From contig JAJPHF010000085.1 of NCBI GenBank assembly GCA_021325365.1, forward strand, positions 1 through 11,711: a stretch of DNA of 11,711 bases, given 5' to 3'. Position 1 is the stretch's first letter, and each line of letters begins with the position of its first letter. The notes beneath the pieces were generated by a model. The model saw nothing but the letters and a program-made list of their open reading frames with translations. It was not told the origin of the DNA and searched no databases. This document shows, one piece after another, positions 1 to 5,971 of this stretch. Source of the stretch: Pseudomonadota bacterium. Lineage in GTDB: Bacteria > Chloroflexota > UBA6077 > JAJPHF01. A program made the position numbers and the translations under genes.

Positions 1-151
1 GGACCGCGCTGGCGGAGAGTGACCACCGCGCCGCGCGCGGCGCGCTCCCGGCCCGCCCGACCCGCCGGGCCGGGAGCCGCCACCCTCCCGCTCGCGCGCC
101 CCACCGGGACGCGTGCCGGCAACGTCTACCCACAACCCGAAATCTGGCCCA

Positions 152-188
152 TCAAGGAGCACCGTTTGATCGTTCCTCGGCAAAATCG
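152..188 (+). repeat. 37-bp conserved element, left copy
   Basis: This sequence matches the reverse complement of 11224-11260 at 32 of 37 positions. The identical blocks include AAGGAGCA, CGTTTGA and CGTTCCTCGGC. It lies about 200 bp upstream of the oxidoreductase start at 391. The right copy lies about 90 bp upstream of the lipoprotein gene that starts at 11135, in the same orientation relative to that gene. Inside it CGTT occurs twice, four bases apart. It may be a shared operator or promoter, or one end of a larger element. Function is not known. Confidence 0.7.
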
Positions 189-232
189 CCGATCGCTGCC
201 GCGCCCGGCGCCATCATACCCGGCGCAACCGG

Positions 233-264
233 CGCCCCCCCTTCCTTCGCAGGGAAGGGGGGCG
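233..264. repeat. GC-rich hairpin
   Basis: The left arm 233-247 pairs with 251-264 (14 pairs, one bulged C, one G-T pair) around a CGC loop. It belongs to the same style of CCCC/GGGG palindrome seen at 3696-3836. No T-run follows, so it is not a classical terminator. Confidence 0.65.
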
Positions 265-390
265 GGGGGGTAGGTCCGGCGCCCCAGCCGCATCGCCGCC
301 CGCGCCGATCACGACCCGCTTTGCGCGCGTCGCGTCACGCGCACTACCATGTTCCTGCCGTGCGCCGACGCGTGGGAAGGGATGCTCGCA

Positions 391-1584
391 ATGCAGTTCT
401 ACATGTTCCACTTGATGCCGTGGCCCTACCTGCCCGACGACTTCGCGCAGACCCACGACACCGCCTGGGTCGTCTGCGAGAACGCATTGTACGACCCCGT
501 AAAGGGTCACGAAGTCTACAACCGCTACATCGACGAGCTGGAGCTGGCCGACCGGCTGGGCTTCGACGGCGTGTGCGTCAACGAGCACCACCAGAACGCC
601 TACGGCCTCATGCCCTCGCCGAACATCATGGCGGCGTGCCTCGCCCGGCGCACCACGCGCGCTAAGCTCGTCATCCTGGGCAACGTGCTCACACTCTACG
701 ATCACCCCCTCCGCGTGGCCGAGGAGATCGCCATGCTCGACGTCATCAGCGGCGGGCGTGTCGTCTCGGGCCAGGTGGTCGGCACCGGCAACGAGTTCTT
801 CTCCTACAACGTGAACCCCACCTACGCCCGCGAGCGCTACCACGAGGCCCACGAGCTGATCCTGAAGGCCTGGACCACGCCGGGGCCGTTCGCCTGGGAG
901 GGCACGCACTACCGCTTCCGCTACGTCAACGTCTGGCCCAAGCCGATGCAGCAGCCGCACCCGCCGATCTGGATTCCGGGCTCCGGGTCGCGCGAGACGA
1001 TCGAATGGGTGGCGAAGAAGCGCTACACGTATATGGTGCTGCCCACCCTCGCGCCCTACGCCCTGCGCGTCGCCAGCGCCGAGTACTTCCGCGAGGCCTG
1101 CGAGCGCGAGGGCTATACGCCACGCCACTCGCAGATCGGCTGGGGCATCGGCATCTACGTCGCCGAGACCGACGCCCAGGCCGTCGAGGAGTACGAGCCC
1201 CACTTCTGGTACTACGCCAAGAACCTGCTGCGGAACCGCGACACCTTCAACGCGCCGCCCGGCCACGCCACCGTGAAGTCGACGCTCGGCGTCATGGAGG
1301 CGCGGCGCAAGAGCCGCCCCGGCAACTTCAACACCTGGGAGGAGATCCAGAAGGGCGGCTACGTGGTGGTCGGCAGCCCCGCCACCGTGCGCGACCGCCT
1401 GAAGGAGATCGCGGCCCACAGCGGCCTCGGCACGCTGATCCCCAACTTCTCCGTGGGCAACGTGCCGACCCACCTGACGCGCAAGAGCGTCGAGCTGTTC
1501 GCCCGCGAGGTGATGCCGGCGCTGCGCGACGTGAACACCGATGAGCCGGTTGCCGCCCCGGCCGGGGCGGGCGCGCGCGCATGA
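391..1584 (+). CDS. LLM-class flavin-dependent oxidoreductase (luciferase-like monooxygenase)
   Basis: A TIM-barrel FMN- or F420-dependent monooxygenase of the bacterial luciferase superfamily, 397 residues, cytosolic. Family signatures visible are VNEHH (residues 63-67), the NIMAACLA strand-helix region (78-85), HPLRVAEEIAMLDVISGGR (105-123) and GTGNEF (131-136). The C-terminal part carries WPKPMQQPHPPIWIPGSGS (182-200), the usual region after the substrate loop. I chose ATG 391 because GGAAGGG (375-381) sits 9 bases upstream and homologues begin MxFxxFxLMPW; upstream in-frame ATGs at 349 and 382 are less well placed. The stop overlaps the next start (ATGA), so the two genes are translationally coupled. 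In the family such enzymes need a reduced flavin from a separate reductase, which is not in the window. Substrate unknown. Confidence 0.93.
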   Translation: MQFYMFHLMPWPYLPDDFAQTHDTAWVVCENALYDPVKGHEVYNRYIDELELADRLGFDGVCVNEHHQNAYGLMPSPNIMAACLARRTTRAKLVILGNVLTLYDHPLRVAEEIAMLDVISGGRVVSGQVVGTGNEFFSYNVNPTYARERYHEAHELILKAWTTPGPFAWEGTHYRFRYVNVWPKPMQQPHPPIWIPGSGSRETIEWVAKKRYTYMVLPTLAPYALRVASAEYFREACEREGYTPRHSQIGWGIGIYVAETDAQAVEEYEPHFWYYAKNLLRNRDTFNAPPGHATVKSTLGVMEARRKSRPGNFNTWEEIQKGGYVVVGSPATVRDRLKEIAAHSGLGTLIPNFSVGNVPTHLTRKSVELFAREVMPALRDVNTDEPVAAPAGAGARA

Positions 1585-2348
1585 GCACGGAGACGACCCG
1601 CGCGATCGGCGGCCGCGCCACGCGCATCACGGAGGCGGGCGACGGCCGGCCCCTCCTCTGGCTGCACGACACGCGCGGCAACCGCTGGACGCCCGGCCAC
1701 GAGCTGCTGAGCGACGCCTGCCGCGTGATCGCGCCCAGCCTGCCCGGTTTCGACGACTCGACCACCCTCGGTCGCATCGACGAGCCCGAGGACGTGGTGT
1801 TCTGGCTGCTCGACCTGCTGGACGCGCTGGCGCTCGACCACCCGGTCGTGCTCGGCGCCGGGCTGGGTGGCTGGCTGGCGGCCGAGCTAGCGGTGCGCTA
1901 CCCCGAGCGACTAAGCGCGCTGGTGCTCGTGGACGCCTACGGCATCCAGGTGGACGGCGCGCTGGCCGCCGACGAGTTCGCGCTGACGCCGCCGATGCTG
2001 CGGCCACTGGTCTTCGCGGATCCCACGAGCGACTTGGCGCGCGAGTGGCTGCCCGACGTGGAGACGCCCGAGCGGCTGGAGCGCGCGCTCCACGCCCGTG
2101 TGGCGGCCGCGCGTCTGGCCTGGCAGTTTCCGTACTCGCCGAAGCTGCGCGGGCGGCTCGGGCGAGCGAAGCTGCCCGCGCTGATCGTCGGGGGCGAGCA
2201 GGACCGGCTGGTGCCCGTCGCCCACGCCCACGCCTACGCCGAGGGGCTGCCCGACGCTCACGTCGCGCTCATCCCCGGCGCGGCCCACTACCCGTATATC
2301 GAGGCCCCCGAGCCGTTCGCGCACGCGGTCCAGCGCTTCCTCGGCTGA
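1581..2348 (+). CDS. alpha/beta hydrolase fold protein with the nucleophile Ser replaced by Gly
   Basis: A 255-residue alpha/beta hydrolase of the MhpC/esterase type. Seen: oxyanion-hole region WLHD (27-30), nucleophile elbow LGAGLGGW (91-98), acid GGEQDRLVP (204-212, Asp208), and catalytic His region GAAHYPYIEAPEPF (233-246, His236). In active relatives the elbow reads G-x-S-x-G-G. Here residue 94 is Gly (GGG codon), so the usual Ser is absent while the Asp and His are kept. It may be a pseudo-enzyme, may act by a different mechanism as some cofactor-free dioxygenases and lyases of this fold do, or may carry a mutation. The start overlaps the oxidoreductase stop by 4 bp, so it probably works on that enzyme's product or binds it. 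Start assigned by this overlap. Confidence 0.9.
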   Translation: MSTETTRAIGGRATRITEAGDGRPLLWLHDTRGNRWTPGHELLSDACRVIAPSLPGFDDSTTLGRIDEPEDVVFWLLDLLDALALDHPVVLGAGLGGWLAAELAVRYPERLSALVLVDAYGIQVDGALAADEFALTPPMLRPLVFADPTSDLAREWLPDVETPERLERALHARVAAARLAWQFPYSPKLRGRLGRAKLPALIVGGEQDRLVPVAHAHAYAEGLPDAHVALIPGAAHYPYIEAPEPFAHAVQRFLG

Positions 2349-2380
2349 GCTGATGCCAAACATACTGATGGGTGCGGGCC

Positions 2381-2421
2381 AAGCAGCATCCCGCAGGCGG
2401 CTAACTGGCGGGCTGCTGCTT
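2381..2421. repeat. hairpin downstream of the hydrolase gene
   Basis: Arms 2381-2394 and 2408-2421 (AAGCAGCATCCCGC and its partner) pair at 13 of 14 positions around a 13-base loop. It directly abuts the second hairpin at 2421-2472. No T-run follows. Confidence 0.7.
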
Positions 2422-2472
2422 GCTGCGCCCCGCCCGGTCGCCAGTCGGCCGGGGAGCGGGCGGGGCGCAGCA
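2421..2472. repeat. perfect 16-bp stem inverted repeat upstream of the lipoprotein gene
   Basis: TGCTGCGCCCCGCCCG (2421-2436) is the exact reverse complement of 2457-2472, with a 20-base loop. Placed between the hydrolase stop and the lipoprotein start, it could attenuate transcription or protect mRNA ends. With its neighbour it forms a paired-hairpin arrangement like a REP doublet. Confidence 0.75.
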
Positions 2473-2530
2473 CGCCGCGCCCTGCCGGTCGAGTCCACAT
2501 CGATAGTGCCGACTACCGGGAGTGCGAAGC

Positions 2531-3691
2531 ATGATGCGCCCGCAGGCAGTCGCCATCGCCGTTCTCTTGTCGTTCGCGGCCTGCGCGCCCGCGACGCCAC
2601 CCGCCGCCGCGCCTGCACCAGCCGCGCCGCCCACCGCCGTTCCACCCGCCGCGCCGACTGCTCCTCCCAGCAGTGGGGGAGCAGGCGGGCCGTCGCCCGG
2701 CCCCGCGGCAGCGGGGAGTCCCTCGCCGATCGACGTCAAGTATGCTTACGCGCCGCGGCTGCCGATGATCCCCGTGTTCGTCGCGGAAGAGAAGGGCTTC
2801 TTCACTGGACAGGGGCTCGCGGTCGACTTCGTGCCGTTCGCCGGCGGCTCGAATGAGATGCTCGCGCCGCTCTCCCAGGGGCAGCTCGACGTGGCGGCCG
2901 CCGGGCTGAGCGCGGGCATGGTGAACGCCGCCGCCGACGGCGTGCTGTTCCGCATGGTGGCCGACGAGGGCCAGATCGCCCACGGCCGCTCGGTCTACAA
3001 CCTGTCGGTGCGCAGCGACGTGGCCTCCAAGTTCAAAACCGTCGCCGATCTCCAAGGCAGCACGGGCGGGGCGCCAGCGATTGACTCCGGCCTGTCGTTG
3101 CCGTACACCTTCTACAAGATCGCGCAGGCGGCCAATCTCACCACGCCAGACGGCCTGCAGTTCGCCAACTTCACCTTCGTCGAGACGCCGCCCGGCGGCC
3201 AGGGCGACCAGATGGCCATGTTCCAGAACAAGGTCCAGGAGTGGCAGATCACCGTCGAGCCGACGGCCGCCCTGCTGGAGGATGCCGGCCTCGGCGTGCG
3301 CTGGCTGCGCACCGACGAGATCGTGAAGGATCCCATTCAGGCGTATACCATCCTCTACGGCGAGCGCTTCATGCGCGACAAGCCCGAGGGCGCGCGCAAG
3401 TTCATGGTGGCCTACCTGCAGGGCCTGCGCTACTTCCTCGACAACGTGGACACGAACGCCGCCGAAATCAACGCCATCGCTGCCAAGCACGCGAAGATGC
3501 CCGAATCCGTGGTGGCCAACTCTCTCTGGGCCTACTACGATCCCAACGGCCGCATGGACCTGCAGAGCCTGCAAGACCAGCACGATTTCTGGCTCAAGAA
3601 GGGCCTGATTCGCAAGGGGATCGGCCAGGTCAGCCAGCTCGTCGACTACAGCTACCTGGACGGCGCGCTAACGCAGCTCGGCACGCGCTAG
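2531..3691 (+). CDS. ABC transporter substrate-binding lipoprotein (NMT1/THI5/SsuA-like)
   Basis: A 386-residue secreted lipoprotein that would capture a small solute outside the membrane. It has a short signal peptide with a lipobox ending AAC (Cys18), then an Ala/Pro/Ser-rich tether (about 19-66), then the periplasmic-binding-protein type 2 domain starting IDVKYAY (67-73). Typical NMT1/SsuA features are FVAEEKGFFTGQGLAVDF (83-100), a GGS/SNEML ligand-loop region (105-111) and LSQGQLDVAAAG (114-125). Start ATG 2531 has GGGAG 8 bases upstream; ATG 2534 is also possible and an earlier GTG (2522) is less likely. No permease or ATPase gene is adjacent, so transport partners must be elsewhere. 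It follows the hydrolase after 182 bp containing two hairpins and precedes the nitrile/thiocyanate hydrolase genes, which suggests their substrate or precursor as ligand. That is an inference. Confidence 0.9.
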   Translation: MMRPQAVAIAVLLSFAACAPATPPAAAPAPAAPPTAVPPAAPTAPPSSGGAGGPSPGPAAAGSPSPIDVKYAYAPRLPMIPVFVAEEKGFFTGQGLAVDFVPFAGGSNEMLAPLSQGQLDVAAAGLSAGMVNAAADGVLFRMVADEGQIAHGRSVYNLSVRSDVASKFKTVADLQGSTGGAPAIDSGLSLPYTFYKIAQAANLTTPDGLQFANFTFVETPPGGQGDQMAMFQNKVQEWQITVEPTAALLEDAGLGVRWLRTDEIVKDPIQAYTILYGERFMRDKPEGARKFMVAYLQGLRYFLDNVDTNAAEINAIAAKHAKMPESVVANSLWAYYDPNGRMDLQSLQDQHDFWLKKGLIRKGIGQVSQLVDYSYLDGALTQLGTR

Positions 3692-3695
3692 CTTC

Positions 3696-3718
3696 CCCCT
3701 CTCCCCTTGGGAGAGGGG
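3696..3718. repeat. CCCCTCTCCC hairpin, copy 1
   Basis: Perfect 10-bp stem CCCCTCTCCC/GGGAGAGGGG with a 3-base loop, just after the lipoprotein stop. The same stem recurs at 3814-3836. There is no poly-T tail, so it is better described as a dispersed palindromic repeat than a terminator, though it could stabilise the upstream mRNA. Confidence 0.75.
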
Positions 3719-3779
3719 ACACTAGAGATAACGATTACCCCATCTCCCGCTGGGCGCGGGACGCGCGCGACAATACGTA

Positions 3780-3800
3780 GCCCCTCCGGGAGGGAGGGGC
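3780..3800. repeat. GCCCCTCC hairpin
   Basis: GCCCCTCC (3780-3787) pairs with GGAGGGGC (3793-3800) over a 5-base loop. It sits between the two CCCCTCTCCC copies, so the whole 3696-3836 interval is a cluster of related palindromes. Confidence 0.6.
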
Positions 3801-3813
3801 CGCCGTACCTACT

Positions 3814-3836
3814 CCCCTCTCCCCCTGGGAGAGGGG
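3814..3836. repeat. CCCCTCTCCC hairpin, copy 2
   Basis: Perfect 10-bp stem CCCCTCTCCC/GGGAGAGGGG with loop CCT. It is followed by TCGGGGGTGAGGG, which runs into the start codon of the next gene. It matches a non-coding palindromic repeat type (CCCCTCTCCC...GGGAGAGGGG...GGTGAGGG) that I know to be common in several bacterial genomes. Confidence 0.75.
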
Positions 3837-3841
3837 TCGGG

Positions 3842-3851
3842 GGTGAGGGAG
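3842..3851 (+). promoter_or_regulatory. repeat-derived ribosome binding site
   Basis: The purine stretch GGTGAGGGAG lies directly before ATG 3852 and is the distal end of the palindromic repeat. GGTGAGG leaves 3 bases to the ATG, which is short but usable. The upstream in-frame GTG (3843) is inside this stretch and is the less likely start. Confidence 0.45.
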
Positions 3852-4163
3852 ATGCCACCACGCGAGCACGACTATGGCGGTCGGCCGGGCATGGGCCCGA
3901 TCGACCGTACGCCCCACGACCTGTCCGACTGGGAGATCCTGACGGACGCCATCAGTACTGCCATCGGGCGCAAGGGCATTCGCACAACCGACGAGCACCG
4001 CCGCGCGCGCGAGGACATGGACCCGGCGCTGTACCCCGCGCTGGGCTACTACGAGCGCTGGGTGGTGGGCAACGAGGCGATCTTGTGCGAGAAGGGCTAC
4101 CTGACGCGCGAGGAGATCGACCGCAAGATGGCCGAGCTAGAGGAGCGATGGGGGGAGCCATGA
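3852..4163 (+). CDS. thiocyanate hydrolase / nitrile hydratase beta subunit, N-terminal half
   Basis: A 103-residue protein that corresponds to the N-terminal helical half of the nitrile hydratase beta subunit, or the beta subunit of thiocyanate hydrolase. Seen: PHDLSDWEILTDA (21-33), GIRTTDEHRRARE (42-54), YYERWVVGNEAILCEKGYLT (66-85) and EEIDRKMAEL (87-96), the expected order for this domain. His49-Arg50-Arg51 falls where I recall thiocyanate hydrolase having basic pocket residues (Arg90/Arg91), though nitrile hydratases also have an R-H-A motif here. Full-length bacterial nitrile hydratase beta is about 210-230 residues; this gene stops half way and the next gene (4-bp ATGA overlap) supplies the rest. 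The beta-like activator protein is an alternative identity, but the overlap with the C-terminal half favours a structural subunit. Confidence in the family is high; substrate is less certain. Confidence 0.85.
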   Translation: MPPREHDYGGRPGMGPIDRTPHDLSDWEILTDAISTAIGRKGIRTTDEHRRAREDMDPALYPALGYYERWVVGNEAILCEKGYLTREEIDRKMAELEERWGEP

Positions 4164-4450
4164 GCACCAGAGTGCCGCGCTTCAAGCCGGGCGACCGCGT
4201 CCACGTGCGGTTTGCCGAGCCGCCGGGACACATCCGCACGCCGCACTACATCCGCGGCAAGACGGGGACCGTCGAACGCTACTACGGCGACTTCCCGAAC
4301 CCCGAGGAGCTAGCCTACGGCAAGGACGGCCTGCCGCCGCGGCCGCTCTACCTGGTCGGCTTCAGCCAGCGCGACGTGTGGCAGGAATACCCGGTGGCGG
4401 GCGACAAAGTATACGTGGACATCTACGAGCACTGGCTGGAGCCAGCATAG
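4160..4450 (+). CDS. thiocyanate hydrolase / nitrile hydratase beta subunit, C-terminal SH3-like half
   Basis: A 96-residue SH3-like barrel. Seen: FKPGDRVHVRF (8-18), PPGHIRTPHYIRGKTGTVERYYG (21-43), LYLVGFSQRDVWQEYPVAGDKVYVDIYEHWLEPA (63-96). These are the hallmark GDRVxVR, G-H-x-R-x-P-x-Y-x-R-G-x-x-G and YVDxxExxLEPA segments of the nitrile hydratase beta C-terminal domain. The FSQRDVWQEY segment resembles the thiocyanate hydrolase alpha subunit (as I recall, FAQKDLWPEY) more than nitrile hydratase. Its start overlaps the previous stop (ATGA), with GGGGGAG just upstream. Separate genes for the two beta halves are the arrangement of thiocyanate hydrolase and of the three-subunit toyocamycin nitrile hydratase. 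It should assemble with 3852-4163 and 4830-5480 into one metalloenzyme. Confidence 0.87.
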   Translation: MSTRVPRFKPGDRVHVRFAEPPGHIRTPHYIRGKTGTVERYYGDFPNPEELAYGKDGLPPRPLYLVGFSQRDVWQEYPVAGDKVYVDIYEHWLEPA

Positions 4451-4499
4451 GCCCCGGCGGCGCGGAGGATTGAGCGGCTTCCCTGTCGTCTCTCCGCCG

Positions 4500-4757
4500 G
4501 TGCAGGAGGACTCCCCTGCCGGGGGGCTGGGGGCCGGCTCCCCGGCCTCTCCCCGGGGGTGCAGGGGCGCCCTCCTGCCGGGGGCCTGCTCCCTCCCCTC
4601 GGCCCCGGGGGTGCAGGGGCACTCCCCTGCCGGGGGCTCGCTCCCCGTCCTCCTCGGGGGTGCAGGGGCACTCCCCTGCCGGGGGCTCGCTCCCCGTCCT
4701 CCTCGGGGGTGCAGGGGCGCTCCCCTGCCGGGGGCCGGGGGGTGTCCCCCCAGCTAC
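4500..4757. repeat. tandem array of palindromic units (about 49 bp each)
   Basis: Five units start with GTGCAGG at 4500, 4559, 4611, 4660 and 4709, with spacings of 59, 52, 49 and 49. Units 4611-4659 and 4660-4708 are identical. Each of the last three carries a perfect hairpin GCAGGGG-4 nt-CCCCTGC (4613-4630 in the third) followed by a weaker CGGGG...CCCCG dyad. The first two units are diverged and longer. The end of the array runs into another dyad, GGGGGG-TGT-CCCCCC (4737-4751). Units abut without unique spacers. Confidence 0.9.
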
Positions 4758-4788
4758 CTCCTCTCCCTCTCTTCGAGGGGGTAGGAGG
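4757..4788. repeat. hairpin upstream of the metal-binding subunit gene
   Basis: CCTCCTCTCCCTC (4757-4769) pairs with 4775-4788 (GAGGGGG, one bulged T, AGGAGG) over a 5-base loop, with one G-T pair. It lies 41 bp before ATG 4830. It could stabilise the 5' end of the downstream message or pause transcription. Confidence 0.6.
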
Positions 4789-4829
4789 CGCCCGAGGGGC
4801 CTCATTGAACAGTAGCGCAGGAGCGTCAA

Positions 4830-5480
4830 ATGAGCGACGGGCACGAGGGCGGGGTGCCTCCCCATGAGCACCCGCGGCACGAGCTAAGCCACTACGCCAA
4901 GCGGATCTACGCCATCCGCGACCTGCTGATCGAGAAGGGCATCCTCACGCCCGCGGACATTCAGGAGAGCATCGACTACTTCGAGCAGCGCACGGCGACG
5001 AACGGCGCGAAGTTGGTCGCCCGCGCCTGGGTCGATCCGGCGTTCAAGGCGCGGCTCATCGCCGACCCGAAGGCGGCCTGCGCCGAGATGGGCATCGACG
5101 CGAGCGGCATCAACGAGTTCGTCGTGCTGGAGAACACCGAGCGGGTGCGTCATCTCGTGGTCTGCACGCTCTGCTCGTGCTATCCGCGCCCGATCCTGGG
5201 CCGGCCACCCGACTGGTACAAGAGCCTGAACTACCGGGCGCGCGCGGTGCGCGAGCCGCGCGCGGTGATGGCCGAGTTCGGCACGGCGCTGCCGCCCGAC
5301 GTGGAGGTACGCGTCCACGACAGCACAGCCGACATGCGCTACCTGGTGCTGCCACTGCGCCCGCCCGGCACCGAGCACCTGAGCGAGGCCGAGCTTGTTC
5401 ACCTCGTCCCGCGCGACAGCCTGATCGGCGTCGTCGACCCGCGCTACGAGCCCGCCACGACGTCGACCGCGACATCCTGA
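4830..5480 (+). CDS. cobalt-type thiocyanate hydrolase gamma / nitrile hydratase alpha subunit
   Basis: A 216-residue metal-binding subunit. The claw motif VVCTLCSCYPRP spans 110-121: Cys112, Cys115, Ser116 and Cys117 are the expected ligands, and Thr113 marks the cobalt type (iron types have Ser). The rest of the family pattern is present: INEFVVLENTERVRHLVV before the claw, then PPDWYKSLNYRARAVREPR (126-144), MAEFG (147-151), DVEVRVHDSTADMRYLVLPLRPPGTE (157-182) and RDSLIGV (195-201). Nitrile hydratases have Trp after CYP, lining the nitrile pocket. Here it is Arg120, which matches thiocyanate hydrolase (Arg136 by my memory of the Thiobacillus enzyme). With the split beta halves this supports hydrolysis of thiocyanate or another small anionic or nitrile-like substrate. 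The N-terminus is shorter than in the Thiobacillus gamma subunit. No activator gene is next to it. AGGAG lies 6 bases before ATG 4830. Confidence 0.9.
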   Translation: MSDGHEGGVPPHEHPRHELSHYAKRIYAIRDLLIEKGILTPADIQESIDYFEQRTATNGAKLVARAWVDPAFKARLIADPKAACAEMGIDASGINEFVVLENTERVRHLVVCTLCSCYPRPILGRPPDWYKSLNYRARAVREPRAVMAEFGTALPPDVEVRVHDSTADMRYLVLPLRPPGTEHLSEAELVHLVPRDSLIGVVDPRYEPATTSTATS

Positions 5481-5541
5481 GGGGCAGCGCGTGGGGGCAG
5501 AAGGGAGCCCGGGCATCGCCGCAGCAGATCCCTGCCTCGGT

Positions 5542-5922
5542 GTGAGCGCGCACTACGGATGGGCCGACCTCAGCGAGCCGATACTGGACGCCCTCCGCGC
5601 GCAGGGCAAGGGCGCAGGCGTGGACTTGCCCTAAGCCGCGCGCCCTGGACACCCTCTGTGCGCAGGGCAAGAATCTCGACGCCCTCACGGCGGACGACCT
5701 CGCGCCGCGGACACAGCTGACCGCCCGTCCCAAGGTCGCCACCCGTCCGCACGGCGACGATGTTGACGGCGCGCGTCGGACTCGGCGACCGGATTACGTT
5801 TCACCATGGCAACGCGCTGGACATGCCGTTCGACAACGCCAGCTTCGACGTGGTCTGGCACGAGCAGTTCGCCATCCACGTCCCGGACAAGGAGCGGCGG
5901 TACCGCGAGGTGTGGCGCGTAG
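5542..5922 (+). pseudogene. remnant of a class I SAM-dependent methyltransferase
   Basis: Three pieces of one methyltransferase are recognisable. GTG 5542 to the TAA at 5632 reads SAHYGWADLSEPILDALRAQGK then terminates. From 5645, LDTLCAQGKNLDALTADDLAP repeats and continues the end of the first piece, as an imperfect direct repeat of 5586-5610. From 5760, MLTARVGLGDRITFHHGNALD followed by MPFDNASFDVVW and PDKERRYREVWRV (to about 5921) is the second half of the SAM fold. The glycine-rich SAM motif I that should lie between the last two pieces is missing, and the C-terminal third is replaced by a palindromic element at 5918-5971. So the gene is deleted, partly duplicated and truncated. It cannot encode an active enzyme. 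Confidence 0.8.
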
Positions 5923-5971
5923 GGACATGTTCACTTGTGGGGATGCAACCGTTGCCATGGCCCGCCCTACG
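5918..5971. repeat. CGTAGGG...CCCTACG palindromic element at the methyltransferase breakpoint
   Basis: CGTAGGG (5918-5924) and CCCTACG (5965-5971) bracket 54 bp. The left arm begins exactly where methyltransferase homology stops, and the right arm contains the TAG stop codon (5967-5969) of the minus-strand gene beside it. Similar CGTAGGGC/GCCCTACG arms bound the element at 9874-9949. Confidence 0.5.

Larger units (their letters stand above)
1..390. other. non-coding leader region left of the oxidoreductase gene
   Basis: I see no convincing gene here. A short open frame from about 19 to 273 reads as low-complexity Pro/Arg/Ala sequence and crosses a palindrome, so I treat it as non-coding. The stretch holds a 37-bp element (152-188) that recurs at the other end of the window and a strong hairpin (233-264). 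The first 22 bases could be the tail of an upstream frame ending in TGA at 20-22, but that is too short to identify. Confidence 0.6.
4451..4829. other. non-coding gap inside the hydratase gene set
   Basis: There is no believable gene in this 379-bp gap. It contains a tandem palindromic array (4500-4757) and a further hairpin (4757-4788), then AGGAG (4819-4823) as the ribosome binding site for ATG 4830. Frames that remain open through the array encode only Pro/Gly/Ala/Ser repeats on both strands, which is what a GC-rich repeat gives by chance. Confidence 0.75.

Noticed and set aside
214..1473. Long minus-strand open frame opposite the oxidoreductase gene
   Set aside because: It is antisense to a clear LLM gene and reads as His/Val/Gly/Arg-rich sequence with no family motifs, as expected from GC-rich codon bias.
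2513..3583. Long minus-strand open frame opposite the first lipoprotein
   Set aside because: The plus-strand gene has a lipobox, a tether and NMT1 motifs; the antisense frame has none.
3696..3836. Intrinsic terminators after the first lipoprotein gene
   Set aside because: The stems are strong but none is followed by a T-run on either strand.
4500..4757. CRISPR-like repeat array
   Set aside because: Units abut with no unique spacers, unit length varies from 49 to 59 bp, and no cas genes are near.
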